From positions 176,161,013 through 176,225,012 of the forward strand of contig CM054062.1 of assembly GCA_028641055.1 (NCBI GenBank): 64,000 nt of DNA. Reading direction: 5' to 3'. Positions 8,986 to 20,572 of this stretch are shown here, in pieces. Numbering within the stretch: position 1 is the stretch's first letter; each line of letters opens with the position of its first letter. The position numbers were made by a program, and so were the translations under genes. The DNA comes from Alopecurus myosuroides (lineage: Eukaryota; Streptophyta; Magnoliopsida; Poales; Poaceae). The notes under the pieces were generated by a model. The model had not been told where the DNA came from. It did no database searches and worked only from the letters and a program-made list of their open reading frames with translations.

Positions 8986-9509
8986 TGCCTGTAGGATCCC
9001 TTTTTACTGGTCGCAGTTGAGTCTAGAAACTATTTTGTAGCTATATAGGAAAAATGAAACGGGAGAGTAGGAATTCTGTTCTTTTATTTCTTTCCCCACC
9101 CACCCTCCCTTTTATGGTAAGGAAGTGCAACGTTGTTTTCTCTTCTCATCTAAACTTTCAAGTTAGGATTTCACGTATCCTGGTTTCTCTAGGATAGTTA
9201 TATCTACTAGACCATAGGAATGGAGGTGGTTGTGACATGATTTATCATGTTGCCTACTCATGATTGAGAACGGAGGCACATAAGCCCCGAAAGCAGATCC
9301 TCTATTCCTTAAGCAGTAGATATTGATCCTCTAGAAGCCCGGATGGGTTTTTCCGTAGTACCTCAGGAGTGTTTGGTCTCGTGTTTCCCAAATGTTGCTT
9401 CGATATCCTGTTCTTCTCAACATCCTTTTCGTCCGTTGAAACCTTGTTGTTGCTTGCCACTTCAGTTCTTCTACCGGCGTCTAATCAAAGCTTCCCCAAT
9501 CATCTGCAG
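8986..9509 (+). other. Untranslated leader of element C between PBS and ORF0
   Basis: No ORF is supported. Around 9200-9345 it contains a degenerate copy of the last ~150 bases of the element's own LTR (matching phrases such as cctactcat, taagcccc and cctctagaagcccggatg). Element B lacks this insertion. A splice-acceptor-like ctgcag directly precedes the ORF0 start codon. Confidence 0.6.
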
Positions 9510-10324
9510 ATGGATCTCAGGTTCTACCCGCAGGTGGTTCCTATGACTCGTTGCGAGAGCACTGCCGGTTATCCGGAGATGCTGAGGGACATGGTCACTT
9601 TTCTGGGTTTCCGTTGGGCACCAGAGTACCAGGTCTACGAGCAGCAGCGAGAGTTTGACCAGACCTACTACCAGGCTATCGTCTACATTCTGTCAGATGA
9701 TGGCATGAGCGTAGTCCACCGCTACGAGGCAGTAGGTTCCACAGTGGATATGGCTGTGCAGCAGGCAGCTTATGTGAGCTTCACCGTCCTTCGTGCTGAC
9801 TACTGGGATTTGACGATTCTATCTATCGCCACATCCCCCATGGTTACATCACTTCGGAGGGAGCTCACTTCACTCTCTACGACAACTTGGATGTTTATGA
9901 GCATGATAACTCCAGGCTGCACACCACCGCTCAGTTTGTGAGGCACAGTGACGCAGTTGCCCGCACACTATCTCAGGAGTTGGCTTCAGTCAGAGAGCAG
10001 CTTTACCTTGCTTTGACTCGTCTGGCGACGTACACCACAGAATTTGTTGGAGACGAGCGCTTCGCACGTTTCGATCAGCCAGTTGGGCGTCGTCTGCCAG
10101 ATGCTGGAGGTTACGAGCCGATCAGAGGTCCACTCCTTAACCTTGGTGCTGGTTACACTGGGATTCCACGCTTTGGAGCACAGGGAGTCGACGCTATGTA
10201 CTTCACCACACCTAGAGTCGCTCTCAGACCACGTCAGATCTACGTGGATCGTCGTTCCACATACTTTCGTGGGCGTCCTCCTCACCGTAACTCTCGCCGT
10301 ACTCCTAGCCGCCGTCCTACGTGA
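9510..10324 (+). pseudogene. ORF0 of element C, frameshifted extra ORF upstream of gag
   Basis: It starts ATG at 9510 (MDLRFYPQVV) after a CTGCAG acceptor-like site, and is homologous over its whole length to ORF0 of element B. About 99 codons are clean. Then the run that reads tactgggggtttgacg in B is tactgggatttgacg here, one base short near 9807-9810, which shifts the frame. The rest of the protein is recognisable in the new frame (from about 9887) to the TGA at 10322-10324 and keeps an arginine-rich end. The N-terminal ~80 residues resemble a double-stranded-RNA-binding fold; see the entry at 54278 for the intact copy. I know no described family for the whole protein. Confidence 0.7.
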
Positions 10325-10533
10325 TGAGCATGGGAGTACCGATGTATCCATTCTTAGCTATGTTTAGTTATCCTTTGGCATTCGAACCATTTATGGTATG
10401 TTGGATATTCTGATGTATTTGAACATGTGATGATGTACCTGTTGGTTATCTATTCATGCGTCGGAATAATCTCCCTTACGGTTGCCAAGTCTATCCTTTT
10501 CTATTGTTGTGCTAAAATGCATTTCCATTCAGG
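10325..10533 (+). other. ORF0-gag spacer of element C with splice acceptor before gag
   Basis: About 209 bases without an ORF. The end has a branch-point-like tgctaaa, a pyrimidine-rich stretch and TTCAG|G directly before the gag ATG at 10534. The same arrangement is kept in element B (55094-55303). Confidence 0.5.
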
Positions 10534-10593
10534 ATGCCGCCAACAAGGAACAACGCGCCTGAGCCACCGCCAATCACGGAGCTGTTGACTTAG

Positions 10594-13500
10594 ATGACCC
10601 AAGTCATGGCGCAGATGGCCCAGTTTCAGACTAATCAGCACAACAACCAGACAGCTCCACGAGTCAGCATCAAGGAGTTTCTCAGTCTGGGCCCAAGAGC
10701 TTTCGTGGCAACACGCGAGCCTCTAGATGCTGATGACTGGATCCGTGAGATAGCTAAGGCTCTGGAGATTGCTCATGTGGATGAAGAAGACAAGGTCAAT
10801 TATGCCTCCTATCTGCTGAAGGGTCAGGCAGCTACTTGGTGGGAGAACTTCCAGGCCATGAGAACTGGGATACCAGTCACGTGGAATTGTTTCAAGGAAG
10901 CCTTCCTGAAGCACCACATCCCAGATGGTCTCATGGAAAGGATGCGTGAAGAGTTTTGCTCACTCAAGCAGGGCAAGTTGGACGTCATCGGGTACCAGAG
11001 TGAGTTCAATCGCCTCGCTCGGTACGCTGGAGATGAGGTGTCCACTGAAGCTAAAAAGATGGCAAGGTTCCGCAGAGGTTTTAACCCGGAACTCAAGTAT
11101 GCCCTCACCAACATCAAGGCCAACAGCTTCGAGGATCTCGTTAACACCACGCTCCATGAAGAAAATGGGCGCAAGGCGTTCGAGGAGTCTCGCAAGCACT
11201 CGCGTGAGGGTGGTTCCTCCTCCAACATGACCACCCCTCCGCAGAAGCGCCGCATCTGGGTACCAAATGGTGCTCTCACTCGGGCTCCATACGCCCAAAC
11301 TTCTCTAGGCTTCGCTCCCCGCCCACCCAACCCTGCTCAGATGCATGATCAAAGGGCTTCGATGGGGCAGCCAAGGCCAGGGCCTCCTCGTGTCGTCACT
11401 TGCTACAAGTGCAAGCAGACGGGGCACTACGCCGACAAGTGCACGCAGAGGCAGCTAACTCCACCACCACCTCGTCCTAACACAAACCAGGCAATGGTGC
11501 GCGCTCCCCCGCCTAAGGCCTTCAACTCCAACAACAGGCCTGTCGGGAGGACCGCAAGGGTGAATCATGTCAAGATCGACAAAGCTGAGGAAGCTCCTGA
11601 CGTCGTTCTCGGTATATTACCCGTAAACTCTTTTCCAGCTAAAGTGTTGTTTGATACCGGGGCATCACATTCTTTTGTGTCAAAGACCTTTGCCACAACA
11701 AACAACCTAATTGTGGTTCCACTAAGCAATCAAATCACTGTTCACTCCCCGGGATCTCAAATGTTGACTTCCAAGATAAGTAAGGACAATCAAATCCTAA
11801 TTGGAGGCCACATATTCCTTGCTTCTCTCATGTTGCTGGGAAATTCTGACATTGATGTCATTCTTGGTATGGATTGGCTGAAGACCAATAAAGCAAGGAT
11901 TGACTGTGCTCAAAAGTCAATAACTCTGTCCCACCCTTTTGGCCAGATAATCTATTCTCCAAATGAATCAAGTTCCATTCAGCTATGCACCCTCGATGCA
12001 AAACCTCTACCTTCACTTGAAAATGTTCCGGTGGTTTGCTACTTCCCTGACGTCTTTCCAGAAGAGTTGCCAGGGATGCCTCCGGACAGAGCTGTAGAGT
12101 TCGTGATCGAACTTGAACCAGGTACTGCTCCAATCTCTAAGCATCCTTACAAGATAGGAACTCCCGAGCTGAAGTTGTTGAAGGAACAAATTGATATGTA
12201 CATGGAAAAAGGTTACATTCAACCTAGTTCATCGGCTTGGGGTTTCCCAACTCTGTTCGTTGCAAAGAAGGATCACACAAAGAGACTCGTTGTTGACTAT
12301 CGTCCTCTTAACGAGAAAACCATCAAAAACAAGTATCCAATTCCTCGTATCGATGATCTTTTTGATCAACTTGCTGGAGCCTCAATATTCTCCAAGTTGG
12401 ACTTGAGAATGGGTTACCATCAAATAAAGATCAGAAAAGAGGATATTCCAAAGACAGCCTTCACCACTCGATACGGTCTATATGAATTCACCGTCATGTC
12501 CTTTGGTCTCACCAATGCACCAGCGACCTTCTCTCGACTCATGAATTCTGTCTTCCATGAATACCTCGACAAGTTCGTTGTGGTATATCTTGATGACATT
12601 CTTGTCTACTCAAAATCCGAGGAAGAGCATGAAGAACATCTTTGTCTCACTCTCATGAAGCTTCGCGAGCATCGTCTCTATGCCAAGTTCTCCAAATGTG
12701 AGTTCTGGATTTCAGAAGTTGCTTACCTTGGTCATGTCATCTTTTCCAAGGGCATAGCCATTGATCCAGAAAAGGTTAAAGCAAATGTTGATTGGAAACC
12801 TCCAAAGACGGTGAAGCAAGTAAGAAGTTTTCTTGGCTTGGCTAGCTATTGTCGTCGTTTCGTCCAAAACTTCTCCAAGATTGCCAAACCTCTCACTGAC
12901 CTAACAAAGAAGGACAAGAAGTTCGTTTGGTCTCCACAATGTGATGAAAGTTTCAATCTCCTGAAGACTAAACTCACCTCTACACCAGTTCTGGTTGGCC
13001 CAGATCCTGCCAAACCTTTCCAAATATTCTGTGATGCTTCTCTCCAAGGTCTAGGTGCAGTTCTTATGCAAGAACGTCAAGTTGTGGCTTATGCTTCACG
13101 TCAGTTGAACACACATGAGCTCAATTATCCCACTCATGACCTTGAACTTGCAGCAGTTGTGTTTGCCCTCAAGAAATGGAGACAATACTTGTTGGGTAAT
13201 CGCACTGAAATCTTTTCCGATCATAAGAGTCTGAAGTACATCTTCACTCAACCAGATCTAAACCTCCAACAAAGGAGATGGATTGAAAAGATCAAAGACT
13301 TTGATCTTACCATTTCTTACACTCCAGGCAAGGCTAATGTTATGGCCGATGCTCTCAGTCGCAAGTCGTATTGCAATAATCTCATGATCATGGAAAGCCA
13401 ACCTCCTCTTCATGAAGAATTCCAGAAGCTGAACCTTGGTCTTGTTCCTCAAGGCTATCTTGCAAACTTGACAGCCACTCCAACTCTCGAGGACAAGATT

Positions 13501-14925
13501 CATTCTGAACAACTTCGTGATGCTGAAATCAAGAAGATGGTAGAACACATCAAAGAAGGCAAGGAGAAATTTAAGTCCTTCTCAATTGATGACAAGGGAA
13601 CTGTGCTCTTCAAAGGACGCATTGCAGTTCCTCAGATTCAAAGTCTCAAAGATGTCATTCTCAAGGAGGCTCATGAAACTCCTCTCTCCATACACCCTGG
13701 AAGTACAAAGATGTACCAGGATCTCAAGACACTGTATTGGTGGCCTAGCATGAAACGTGAAATTGCTCATTACGTTTCTGAATGCGACGTTTGTCAACGT
13801 GTTAAGGCAGTTCATCAGAAAACAGCCGGTCTTCTCCAACCTCTGAAAATCCCTGAGTGGAAGTGGGACATGATTGAAATGGACTTCGTCACTGGTTTTC
13901 CAAAGTCCAAGAGGGGCAACGATTCAATCTTCGTTGTCATTGATCGACTCACTAAAGTCGCTCACTTCTTTCCTGTCAAAGAAACAATCTCAGCTAGTCA
14001 GTTAGCAGAGCTCTACACAGCAAAGATTGTTCCTCTTCATGGTGTTCCATTGGAAATAAGCTCAGACCGTGGAAGCATCTTCACTTCTCAATTCTGGAAA
14101 AGCTTTCAAGAAGCATTGGGCACCAAACTTCTGATTAGCACAGCCTACCATCCTCAGTCTCAAGGGCAAGTCGAAAGAGTCAATCAGATTCTCGAGGATA
14201 TGCTCAGAGCATGTGGACTCTCCTTTGGCATGAAATGGGAGGAATGTCTTCCATATGCCGAATTCTCCTACAACAACAGCTTCCAGGCAAGCCTAGGCAT
14301 GGCACCATTTGAGGCTCTCTATGGCCGCAGATGCAGGAGTCCAATCAATTGGTCTGGAGCTGGTGAACGTTCACTCTTAGGCCCTGACATTGTTAAGGAA
14401 GCCGAAGAGAAAGTTCGCATCATTCGTGACAATCTCAAGATTGCTCAGTCTCGTCAGAAAAGCTACTATGACAGCAAGCACAGGGACATGGTCTATGCAC
14501 CTGGAGACAAAGCATATCTCCGTGTAACTCCCCTCAGAGGCACTCATCGTTTTGGTGTCAAAGGAAAGCTTGCACCAAGATATATTGGTCCCTTCAACAT
14601 TCTCTCAAGGCGTGCAGAAAATGCCTATCCTCTTGAACTTCCAGAAAAGCTATCCAAGGTGCACGATGTGTTTCACGTGTCACAGCTCAAGAGGTGCTTC
14701 AAAGATCCAGTTCGTGCAGTTGATCATGATTCAATTGATCTGCAAGAAGACCTCTCTTATGAAGAGCATCCTGTTCGCATTCTCGATGAGACCAAGCGTA
14801 AAACTCGGAACAAGAGCACCAAGTTCTTAAAAGTGCAGTGGTCTCATCATTCCGATAAAGAGGCAACATGGGAGACCGAAGAGGATCTTCGCAAGAAGTA
14901 TCCGGACCTTTTCTCTTCTCAGTAG
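10594..14925 (+). CDS. Gag-Pol polyprotein of element C (Tekay-type chromovirus)
   Basis: One open frame of 1443 residues covers the whole retrotransposon machinery. Domains in order: retrotransposon gag (about 20-200), CCHC zinc knuckle [14 protein letters not shown] (from 270), aspartic protease with DTGAS (354), RT with YLDD (665-668) and RNase H with its first Asp in FCDAS (814). Integrase follows, with an HHCC module and catalytic Asp 1097, Asp 1158 and Glu 1194 (35 residues between the last two). A chromodomain-like tail (about 1380-1440, [20 protein letters not shown]) comes last. The ancestral start is probably ATG 10534, but codon 20 is TAG (10591-10593) where element B has CAG. Translation would then start at the next codon, ATG 10594, or read through. 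Product: virus-like particle, cDNA synthesis and integration. Confidence 0.95.
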   Translation: MTQVMAQMAQFQTNQHNNQTAPRVSIKEFLSLGPRAFVATREPLDADDWIREIAKALEIAHVDEEDKVNYASYLLKGQAATWWENFQAMRTGIPVTWNCFKEAFLKHHIPDGLMERMREEFCSLKQGKLDVIGYQSEFNRLARYAGDEVSTEAKKMARFRRGFNPELKYALTNIKANSFEDLVNTTLHEENGRKAFEESRKHSREGGSSSNMTTPPQKRRIWVPNGALTRAPYAQTSLGFAPRPPNPAQMHDQRASMGQPRPGPPRVVTCYKCKQTGHYADKCTQRQLTPPPPRPNTNQAMVRAPPPKAFNSNNRPVGRTARVNHVKIDKAEEAPDVVLGILPVNSFPAKVLFDTGASHSFVSKTFATTNNLIVVPLSNQITVHSPGSQMLTSKISKDNQILIGGHIFLASLMLLGNSDIDVILGMDWLKTNKARIDCAQKSITLSHPFGQIIYSPNESSSIQLCTLDAKPLPSLENVPVVCYFPDVFPEELPGMPPDRAVEFVIELEPGTAPISKHPYKIGTPELKLLKEQIDMYMEKGYIQPSSSAWGFPTLFVAKKDHTKRLVVDYRPLNEKTIKNKYPIPRIDDLFDQLAGASIFSKLDLRMGYHQIKIRKEDIPKTAFTTRYGLYEFTVMSFGLTNAPATFSRLMNSVFHEYLDKFVVVYLDDILVYSKSEEEHEEHLCLTLMKLREHRLYAKFSKCEFWISEVAYLGHVIFSKGIAIDPEKVKANVDWKPPKTVKQVRSFLGLASYCRRFVQNFSKIAKPLTDLTKKDKKFVWSPQCDESFNLLKTKLTSTPVLVGPDPAKPFQIFCDASLQGLGAVLMQERQVVAYASRQLNTHELNYPTHDLELAAVVFALKKWRQYLLGNRTEIFSDHKSLKYIFTQPDLNLQQRRWIEKIKDFDLTISYTPGKANVMADALSRKSYCNNLMIMESQPPLHEEFQKLNLGLVPQGYLANLTATPTLEDKIHSEQLRDAEIKKMVEHIKEGKEKFKSFSIDDKGTVLFKGRIAVPQIQSLKDVILKEAHETPLSIHPGSTKMYQDLKTLYWWPSMKREIAHYVSECDVCQRVKAVHQKTAGLLQPLKIPEWKWDMIEMDFVTGFPKSKRGNDSIFVVIDRLTKVAHFFPVKETISASQLAELYTAKIVPLHGVPLEISSDRGSIFTSQFWKSFQEALGTKLLISTAYHPQSQGQVERVNQILEDMLRACGLSFGMKWEECLPYAEFSYNNSFQASLGMAPFEALYGRRCRSPINWSGAGERSLLGPDIVKEAEEKVRIIRDNLKIAQSRQKSYYDSKHRDMVYAPGDKAYLRVTPLRGTHRFGVKGKLAPRYIGPFNILSRRAENAYPLELPEKLSKVHDVFHVSQLKRCFKDPVRAVDHDSIDLQEDLSYEEHPVRILDETKRKTRNKSTKFLKVQWSHHSDKEATWETEEDLRKKYPDLFSSQ

Positions 14926-14948
14926 GAATCTCGGGGCGCGATTCCTTC

Positions 14949-14961
14949 AAGGGGGGTATTT
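14949..14961 (+). promoter_or_regulatory. Polypurine tract of element C
   Basis: AAGGGGGGTATTT directly precedes the 3' LTR start at 14962. This is the usual plus-strand cDNA primer position. Confidence 0.88.
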
Positions 14962-17900
14962 TGTAACATCCCAAGTATGAAAAACACCATTAGAATGTTT
15001 GCTTTTTGTTAATTTATGTTTTGCATCATGTCATCATAAGCATTGCATTTGTTTTCCCTTGTTTTTCCATTTGAATTTCAAACCAAATTTCAAATCCTTG
15101 TTTCATACTTGTTCTGTTACAATTTTTCAAATGAAAATTACAAATCAAACCAATCATTAGTTTCCATTAAACTTGAAATTAAAAACTATTAACTTGCTCT
15201 TTTCAATAATTCAAATTAATACCAAAATTGCTCAAATTCACTTGAATTTTCAAACAGCAACCAAACTTTAAATTTTTGAAAAACAAAAAGTGGCACAAAT
15301 GGGCTTTGGTAATAAATAACCTATAAAATTTATCACCAAATTTTTAAAACCCCAAGAGCCCCTCTATTTCTCTCCTTTCTTCCCTTTTCTTTTTCTGCAA
15401 AAAAAAAACAGAAGCAGAAAACAGAAAAACAAAAAAAAGAGAACGGGGCAGGCCAGCCAAGTGGGCTGAGCCCACCAGCCCACGGCCTGCGTACCCCTTC
15501 ATCCCCTACCTCTGTACGGCAGGGCATCGACGATGCCCACGTCGACAGGCAGGGGATGGGACGGCCAGCAGCGCCTCCTCCTCCTCCTTATAACCATGCC
15601 CGAGGGCTCCTCCTCACTGCCCTAGCTTCCCTCCTCCCTTTCTCCTCGCGCCGCCGCCGTTTTCCCCTCCTCCTTCCTCCGTTTCTCCTCTGTTCTTTCT
15701 CTGCTTCTGAACCACCGCGCGCCACCGCAACAAAACCCGATTATCGCTGCCGCCATGGTCACCTTCCGGCCTGGTTAGCTGCGGGAATCGGTTCCCCGTA
15801 CTTCCGCCTCCCTCCTCGACAACGCATCGGTGGCTGAGAGCCCCGGATCGCCGCCGCCGTCCCTGTCCACGTCGCCGGCCACCGCACCGAGCTCCTCCTC
15901 TTCTTCTACCCCCTCCCGGTGAGCACCACGTCCTCCTCCTTCCTCTCTGCATCCTCGACATCACGCGCACGTACACCTCCCCGCATACGCACACGGGCAC
16001 GCAGCAGCACAGCGAACGGCTCGCCGCCGGTGACCACCGTTCCGTCGCTGTCGGGCAGGTTCAGTTAACTGAACTTTCGTCAGTTCAGTTAACTGATGAA
16101 TCTGAACCTCATACCCCCCCAAGCCCCTAACCTGTCAAGAAACGCTCAGTGACAGCGCACTGCGCACGCGCACCCGAGGGCGAGGGTTCGAGTCCCCCCC
16201 TCGCGGAATAAAATCCAACATTTTACTACGCGCGCTGACAGGTGGGGCCCCCTGTCAGCGACCACTCACGCCACGCGAGCGCCACAGTGGCCAGGGCCCC
16301 CCTTGTCAGTGGCCTAGGCTAGGTCACTGCGAGGTGAATTTCGTTTCTGGCCTTTTCTTTTTAAAATCCAGTCCCTGTAATTTCACAGATTGGTCCCTGG
16401 AATTCAAACCATCATAGATCCCTCAATTCAAATTCAAATTCAACATATTAAATATGTTTTCCATCCCAAATTTAATTATCTACATGTTTAAATCATTTGT
16501 TTACTGTTTTGAACATTTCAAATGTTTCCAAAAATTCAAATTCAAACTACTATTTCAAATTTGGTCAAATTCATAACTAATTCAAATTTAATTCAAATGT
16601 CACATATAAAATATGTTTTCCATGCAAATTTGAACAAGCTTTCCAAATATAAACTTTTTTTCCTGTTTTGAATAATTAAAATTGGTTAAATAATTTAAAC
16701 CTTGTTTAAATCATTTAAAATTGCTAAATTCATAACTTGGTCAAACTAAATTCTTTTTGAACATATAAAATATGTTTTCAAACCAGAAAAGTATAATCTT
16801 TTCAAATATGAATTTTATTTAATGTTTTGAACAAATAAAAATTCAAATAATTTCATACTTGAATTAAATTCATTTAAATCTGGTTTAAACTTGTTTAATC
16901 CATAATTAATTCATTTTAAATCCATTGTCAACAAATGAAACATGTATTCCACCTAAAATTTTGTGTTCTTTCCAAATATGAATTTTGTTATCTATTGTGA
17001 ACAATTAAAATTGGTGAAAACAACAAATGCTTGTGTAACTCATTTAAGAAGCCAAATTTCATAACTTAATAAATAAAATTCCAAACTTGGTAATCAGCAT
17101 ATCAAATTGAAGCTATTGTTGTTTTCTTATTGTTTTCCTCATCCATGCATCATTCTAATCAACTTTCACATGATGGTTAGTTATAGATCATTTAATTCAA
17201 CCTTAATTCATGGGCTTTTCCATATGCAATCCAAATTGCATATGGGCCCATTTAATTATGTTACCATGTCAACTAGCTCATCTTTGATGCATCAATTAAA
17301 TTGCCATGCATCATCATATGATTGTGCATTATGCCATGTTATTGATTGTTTGTCTCTCTGCGTTGTTTGTTTGCTTCTTCTCGAATAGACGACGACGTTG
17401 AGACAGACGAGGTTTACGACACTACTTCTGAGGAGTTAGCCCAGTACCAGGCTACTGAGTTTGCAGGCAAGTATTCACTCACATGAACCATTGTGTCCTT
17501 TCCACACTGGATATCGATACTTTCCGTTGTCTATCCTGCTAGCCTTAAGATTCGTTGCTTGTGTTCCGATCCTATCACTTGTTATCCTGTAACCCTGATA
17601 TAGCCTATCCTCCACACCTATACCCTGTTGCTTATTGCCTGTGTCTTACTAGCATGCTTAGGGTTGTTTATGCTCGAGTCTGTTGTCCGTTATTTCTGTT
17701 ACCATATTTATCATGTTCTGGGGGCTCGATGTTAAACAACAACCTGTTAATGTTTGAGGTAATGCTAATTTGATGATAAGGCACCGGCAGGAGGCCGGGT
17801 ATGGTTTTGAGGCCTGCTAGTGTCGACCTTAATTAGGAAAAGGTTCTTGTCCTCTAGATCCATGATGAGCGCGCTAACCGCATGTGGGAAGCGTGTATGG

Positions 17901-19214
17901 GCGCCCCCCTCAATTTGATTCGATTCGCATCTCGTCCAAATCGCCTCATTTAGTTCGGGTTTTCCATTTGCCGCATGCATATGCAGGTGCGAACCCGAGG
18001 CCAGGGTGGTAACTTTTGTAGTCGGCATTTAGGGAGACACGTTCTTAGAGTTCTATGAGGGTCCCCTTTTCTTCGTGGGGCTTGATTAGCCGCGCGCTCA
18101 ATTGCACGGGGTTCTTTGGGCTTGATGCGAAGAAGAGTTGGGTTGTGTTGAGTGTCTCGCTTGGTGGGTTTGATCCCCGTCTGGCGGGATATTCTTACGT
18201 GTACGGCCAAATTGGTGCATCCCTGCAGGGTTAAATCTTCTCGAGAAGCCGTGTTGTCCGCGGTTATGGATGACTTGGTGATAGGGCTGGCTAACAAGGA
18301 TTAGACAACTTACACCTAATTAATACTAATGTTGACTAGTAATAGACTTATTGACACAATAACTTGAACCTTCACTAATCCAACTGTGTGAGTTATCCTC
18401 GGATTGCTTCTTTGGATAAGGGGCGAGATCCAGGATGGGCTTGTTTGAGGATAGTGATAGTTGGTTCCGATACGCTATCTTATCCCTCTCTTTTAGCCGG
18501 ATGTTGTAGCATGTCTCTGTAGTTGGTTAGGCAGCCCGCTGCCGCACTTTTGTATCACCTATCTTCCGTTGAACCCAAAGCATCTGTACTTGCTGTTGCC
18601 GGGTACACTTTGGTATCTTGTGCGTTTTGCTTGCCAGTACTCGTCTGTACTGACCCCTTTGGGGCTGCGTGTTCTGCAGACTACGTTTCCGAGGATCCCC
18701 ATGGTGGCTACTACGTGGAGTATGATGAGGCTGCTGGCGAGTAGATAGCGGACCCGGGCAGGATCCGAGACATCGTGGATGGGCTCCGTCTTTTTGTTTC
18801 TGGCCTCTTAGGCCTATTTGGATCTTGTCTGTACTCAGACACTTTGGATGCTTCCGCTGTGATGTAATGATGACTTGTTGGGACATGTGTCCTCTGGATG
18901 ATTGTATTTGCTATCTCTGCTCTAGTGAGAGCTATTTGCCACTTATTTCTATTTCTTTGTGTCTTAGAGATTTGTTGTGATATCACTTGTTCAAATGCCG
19001 TTGACGTACCATGTGTGTATGTTATGAAGTACGTCAATGGAAGTAGTCGGATCTCTATGGGATGGTTTACGCAGACGATGAATAGTAGAGGTTGGTTGTC
19101 ACACGTTTACGTGTTGGCCTACTCATATTGAGATGCGGGTGCCGGTAAGCCCCGTAAGCCAATTATCTACTGTTTAGCGGGCTGTGAGTATCCCCTAGAA
19201 GTCCGGGTGCGACA
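14962..19214 (+). repeat. 3' LTR of element C (4253 bp)
   Basis: It matches the 5' LTR throughout, with scattered substitutions and small indels. It repeats the TATA-like box (15588-15594), inverted repeat (16057 onward), box B (16185-16195), exon-like segments (17389-17466 and 18680-18744, both with the same boundaries, frame and stop) and stem-loop (18998-19040). It ends GTGCGACA. Confidence 0.95.
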
Positions 19215-19219
19215 CTTCT
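19215..19219. repeat. Target-site duplication of element C, right copy (CTTCT)
   Basis: Identical to 4718-4722. Removing one copy plus element C restores the reading frame of D's pol (…AYAR then REAIKSQ…). Confidence 0.95.
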
Positions 19220-20572
19220 CGCATACGCGGGAGCGTACGCGGCCAGTTCGATTGCCCACTTGGCTACTCTGCCACTTGCCTCCTTGTTGCCCATGATATC
19301 CGAGATGGGAGCTGAACCCACCACCGTGATGGGATGCTCTTGGATATAGTGCTTCAGCTTCTTGGCGCCTAAGTACACGCCGTAAGTCATCTTCTGGTAG
19401 TGCGGGTAGTTCTGTTTGGAGCTAGACAGCACCTCACTGAGATAATACACTGGCCGCTGCACACTCTTGCCTTCCTCTTCTCGCTCCACCACAATCACCA
19501 CGCTTACCACTCGATTGGTAGCAGCAATGTATAGCAGCATTGGCTCCTTGGGTAGCGGGCTAGCCAAGATAGGAGCGCTACCCAACATTGCCTTCAGCTC
19601 TTTGAATGCCACATCAGCTTGCGGTGTCCAGACAAACTTGTCGCTTTTCTTCATCAATTGATACAAGGGCAGGGCCTTCTCGCCCATTCTGCCCAAGAAA
19701 CGACTCAGAGATGCCAAGCAACCAGTGAATTTTTGCACATCCTTCAGGGATCTCGGCAAAGACATGCTCTCGATAGCTTTTATCTTTGAAGGATTGGCCT
19801 CAATGCCTCGACTGGATACCAAGAAGCCGAGTAGCTTGCCAGCCGGGACGCCAAAGGTGCATTTACTCGGGTTCAGCTTCATCTTATACTTGCGCAAGTT
19901 AGCGAAAGTTTCCTCAAGGTCACTAAGCAGAGTATGTGTTTTGTTCGTTTTGATGACAATGTCATCTACGTACACCTGCACATTTTTACCGAGTTGATCA
20001 TGCAAGCATTTCTGCATGCATCTCTGATAAGTAGCACCCGCATTCCGCAACCCGAAACACATGACACGATAGCAATAAGCCCCGTACGGGGTAATGAAGG
20101 CAGTCTTTATTTGATCAGCAGGGTTGAGAGCTATCTGGTGAAAACCAGAGTAGGCATCTATGAAAGACAACAGCTCACAACCAGCAGTGGAATCGATCAC
20201 CTGATCGATGCGCGGTAGCGGAAAGGGATCCTTGGGGCATGCCTTGTTCAAGTCAGTGTAGTCGACGCACATGCGCCATGCGGTAGCGGCTTTGGGGTCC
20301 TCCTTCTTCTTCTCGACCATGACCGGGTTGGCTAGCCAATCCGGATGCAACACCTCCATGATGAAATTGCTTATCAGCAGCTTGGTGATCTGATCATCGA
20401 TGGCCTTCCTTCTCTCATCTCCGAAGCGGCACATAGCCTGCTTCACTGGTTTGGCGTCAGGACGCACATGTAGCGAGTGCTCAACCAACTCCCTCAGGAC
20501 ACCTGGTAAATCCTCATTGGACCAGGCGAACACGTCCCGATTCTCACGGAGGAAGTGGATGAGCTCGCTTTC
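19220..20572 (-). pseudogene. Element D reverse transcriptase and first RNase H
   Basis: Minus-strand reading frame after the TAG at 20573-20575. It begins ESELIHFLRENRDVFAW, the usual gypsy RT lead-in. RT motifs follow: WRMCVDYTDLNKACPKD, LSFIDAYSGFHQI, FGLRNAGATYQR and VQVYVDDIVIKT (YVDD catalytic box). A thumb and a first RNase H-like segment come next (LYIAATNRVVS; normally more acidic at the first position, so probably inactive). It ends in the connection segment AKWAIELAAYAPAYAR, where element C has been inserted. The rest of pol continues at 4717 leftwards. Confidence 0.9.

Larger units (their letters stand above)
4723..19214 (+). mobile_element. Element C: full-length Tekay-type chromovirus (Ty3/gypsy) with giant LTRs
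   Basis: Complete element of 14,492 bp. Parts in order: 5' LTR 4723-8966, PBS 8969 onward, leader, ORF0 (broken), gag-pol 10534-14925, PPT 14949-14961 and 3' LTR 14962-19214. Both LTRs start TGTAACATCC and end GTGCGACA. A perfect CTTCT duplication flanks the element. RT and integrase motifs plus a C-terminal chromodomain-like segment fit the Tekay/Del clade. By eye the two LTRs differ at scattered substitutions and small indels, such as a 10-base deletion near 16149. It is therefore fairly young, and it is younger than D, which it interrupts. It is the best-preserved element in the window. Confidence 0.95.
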
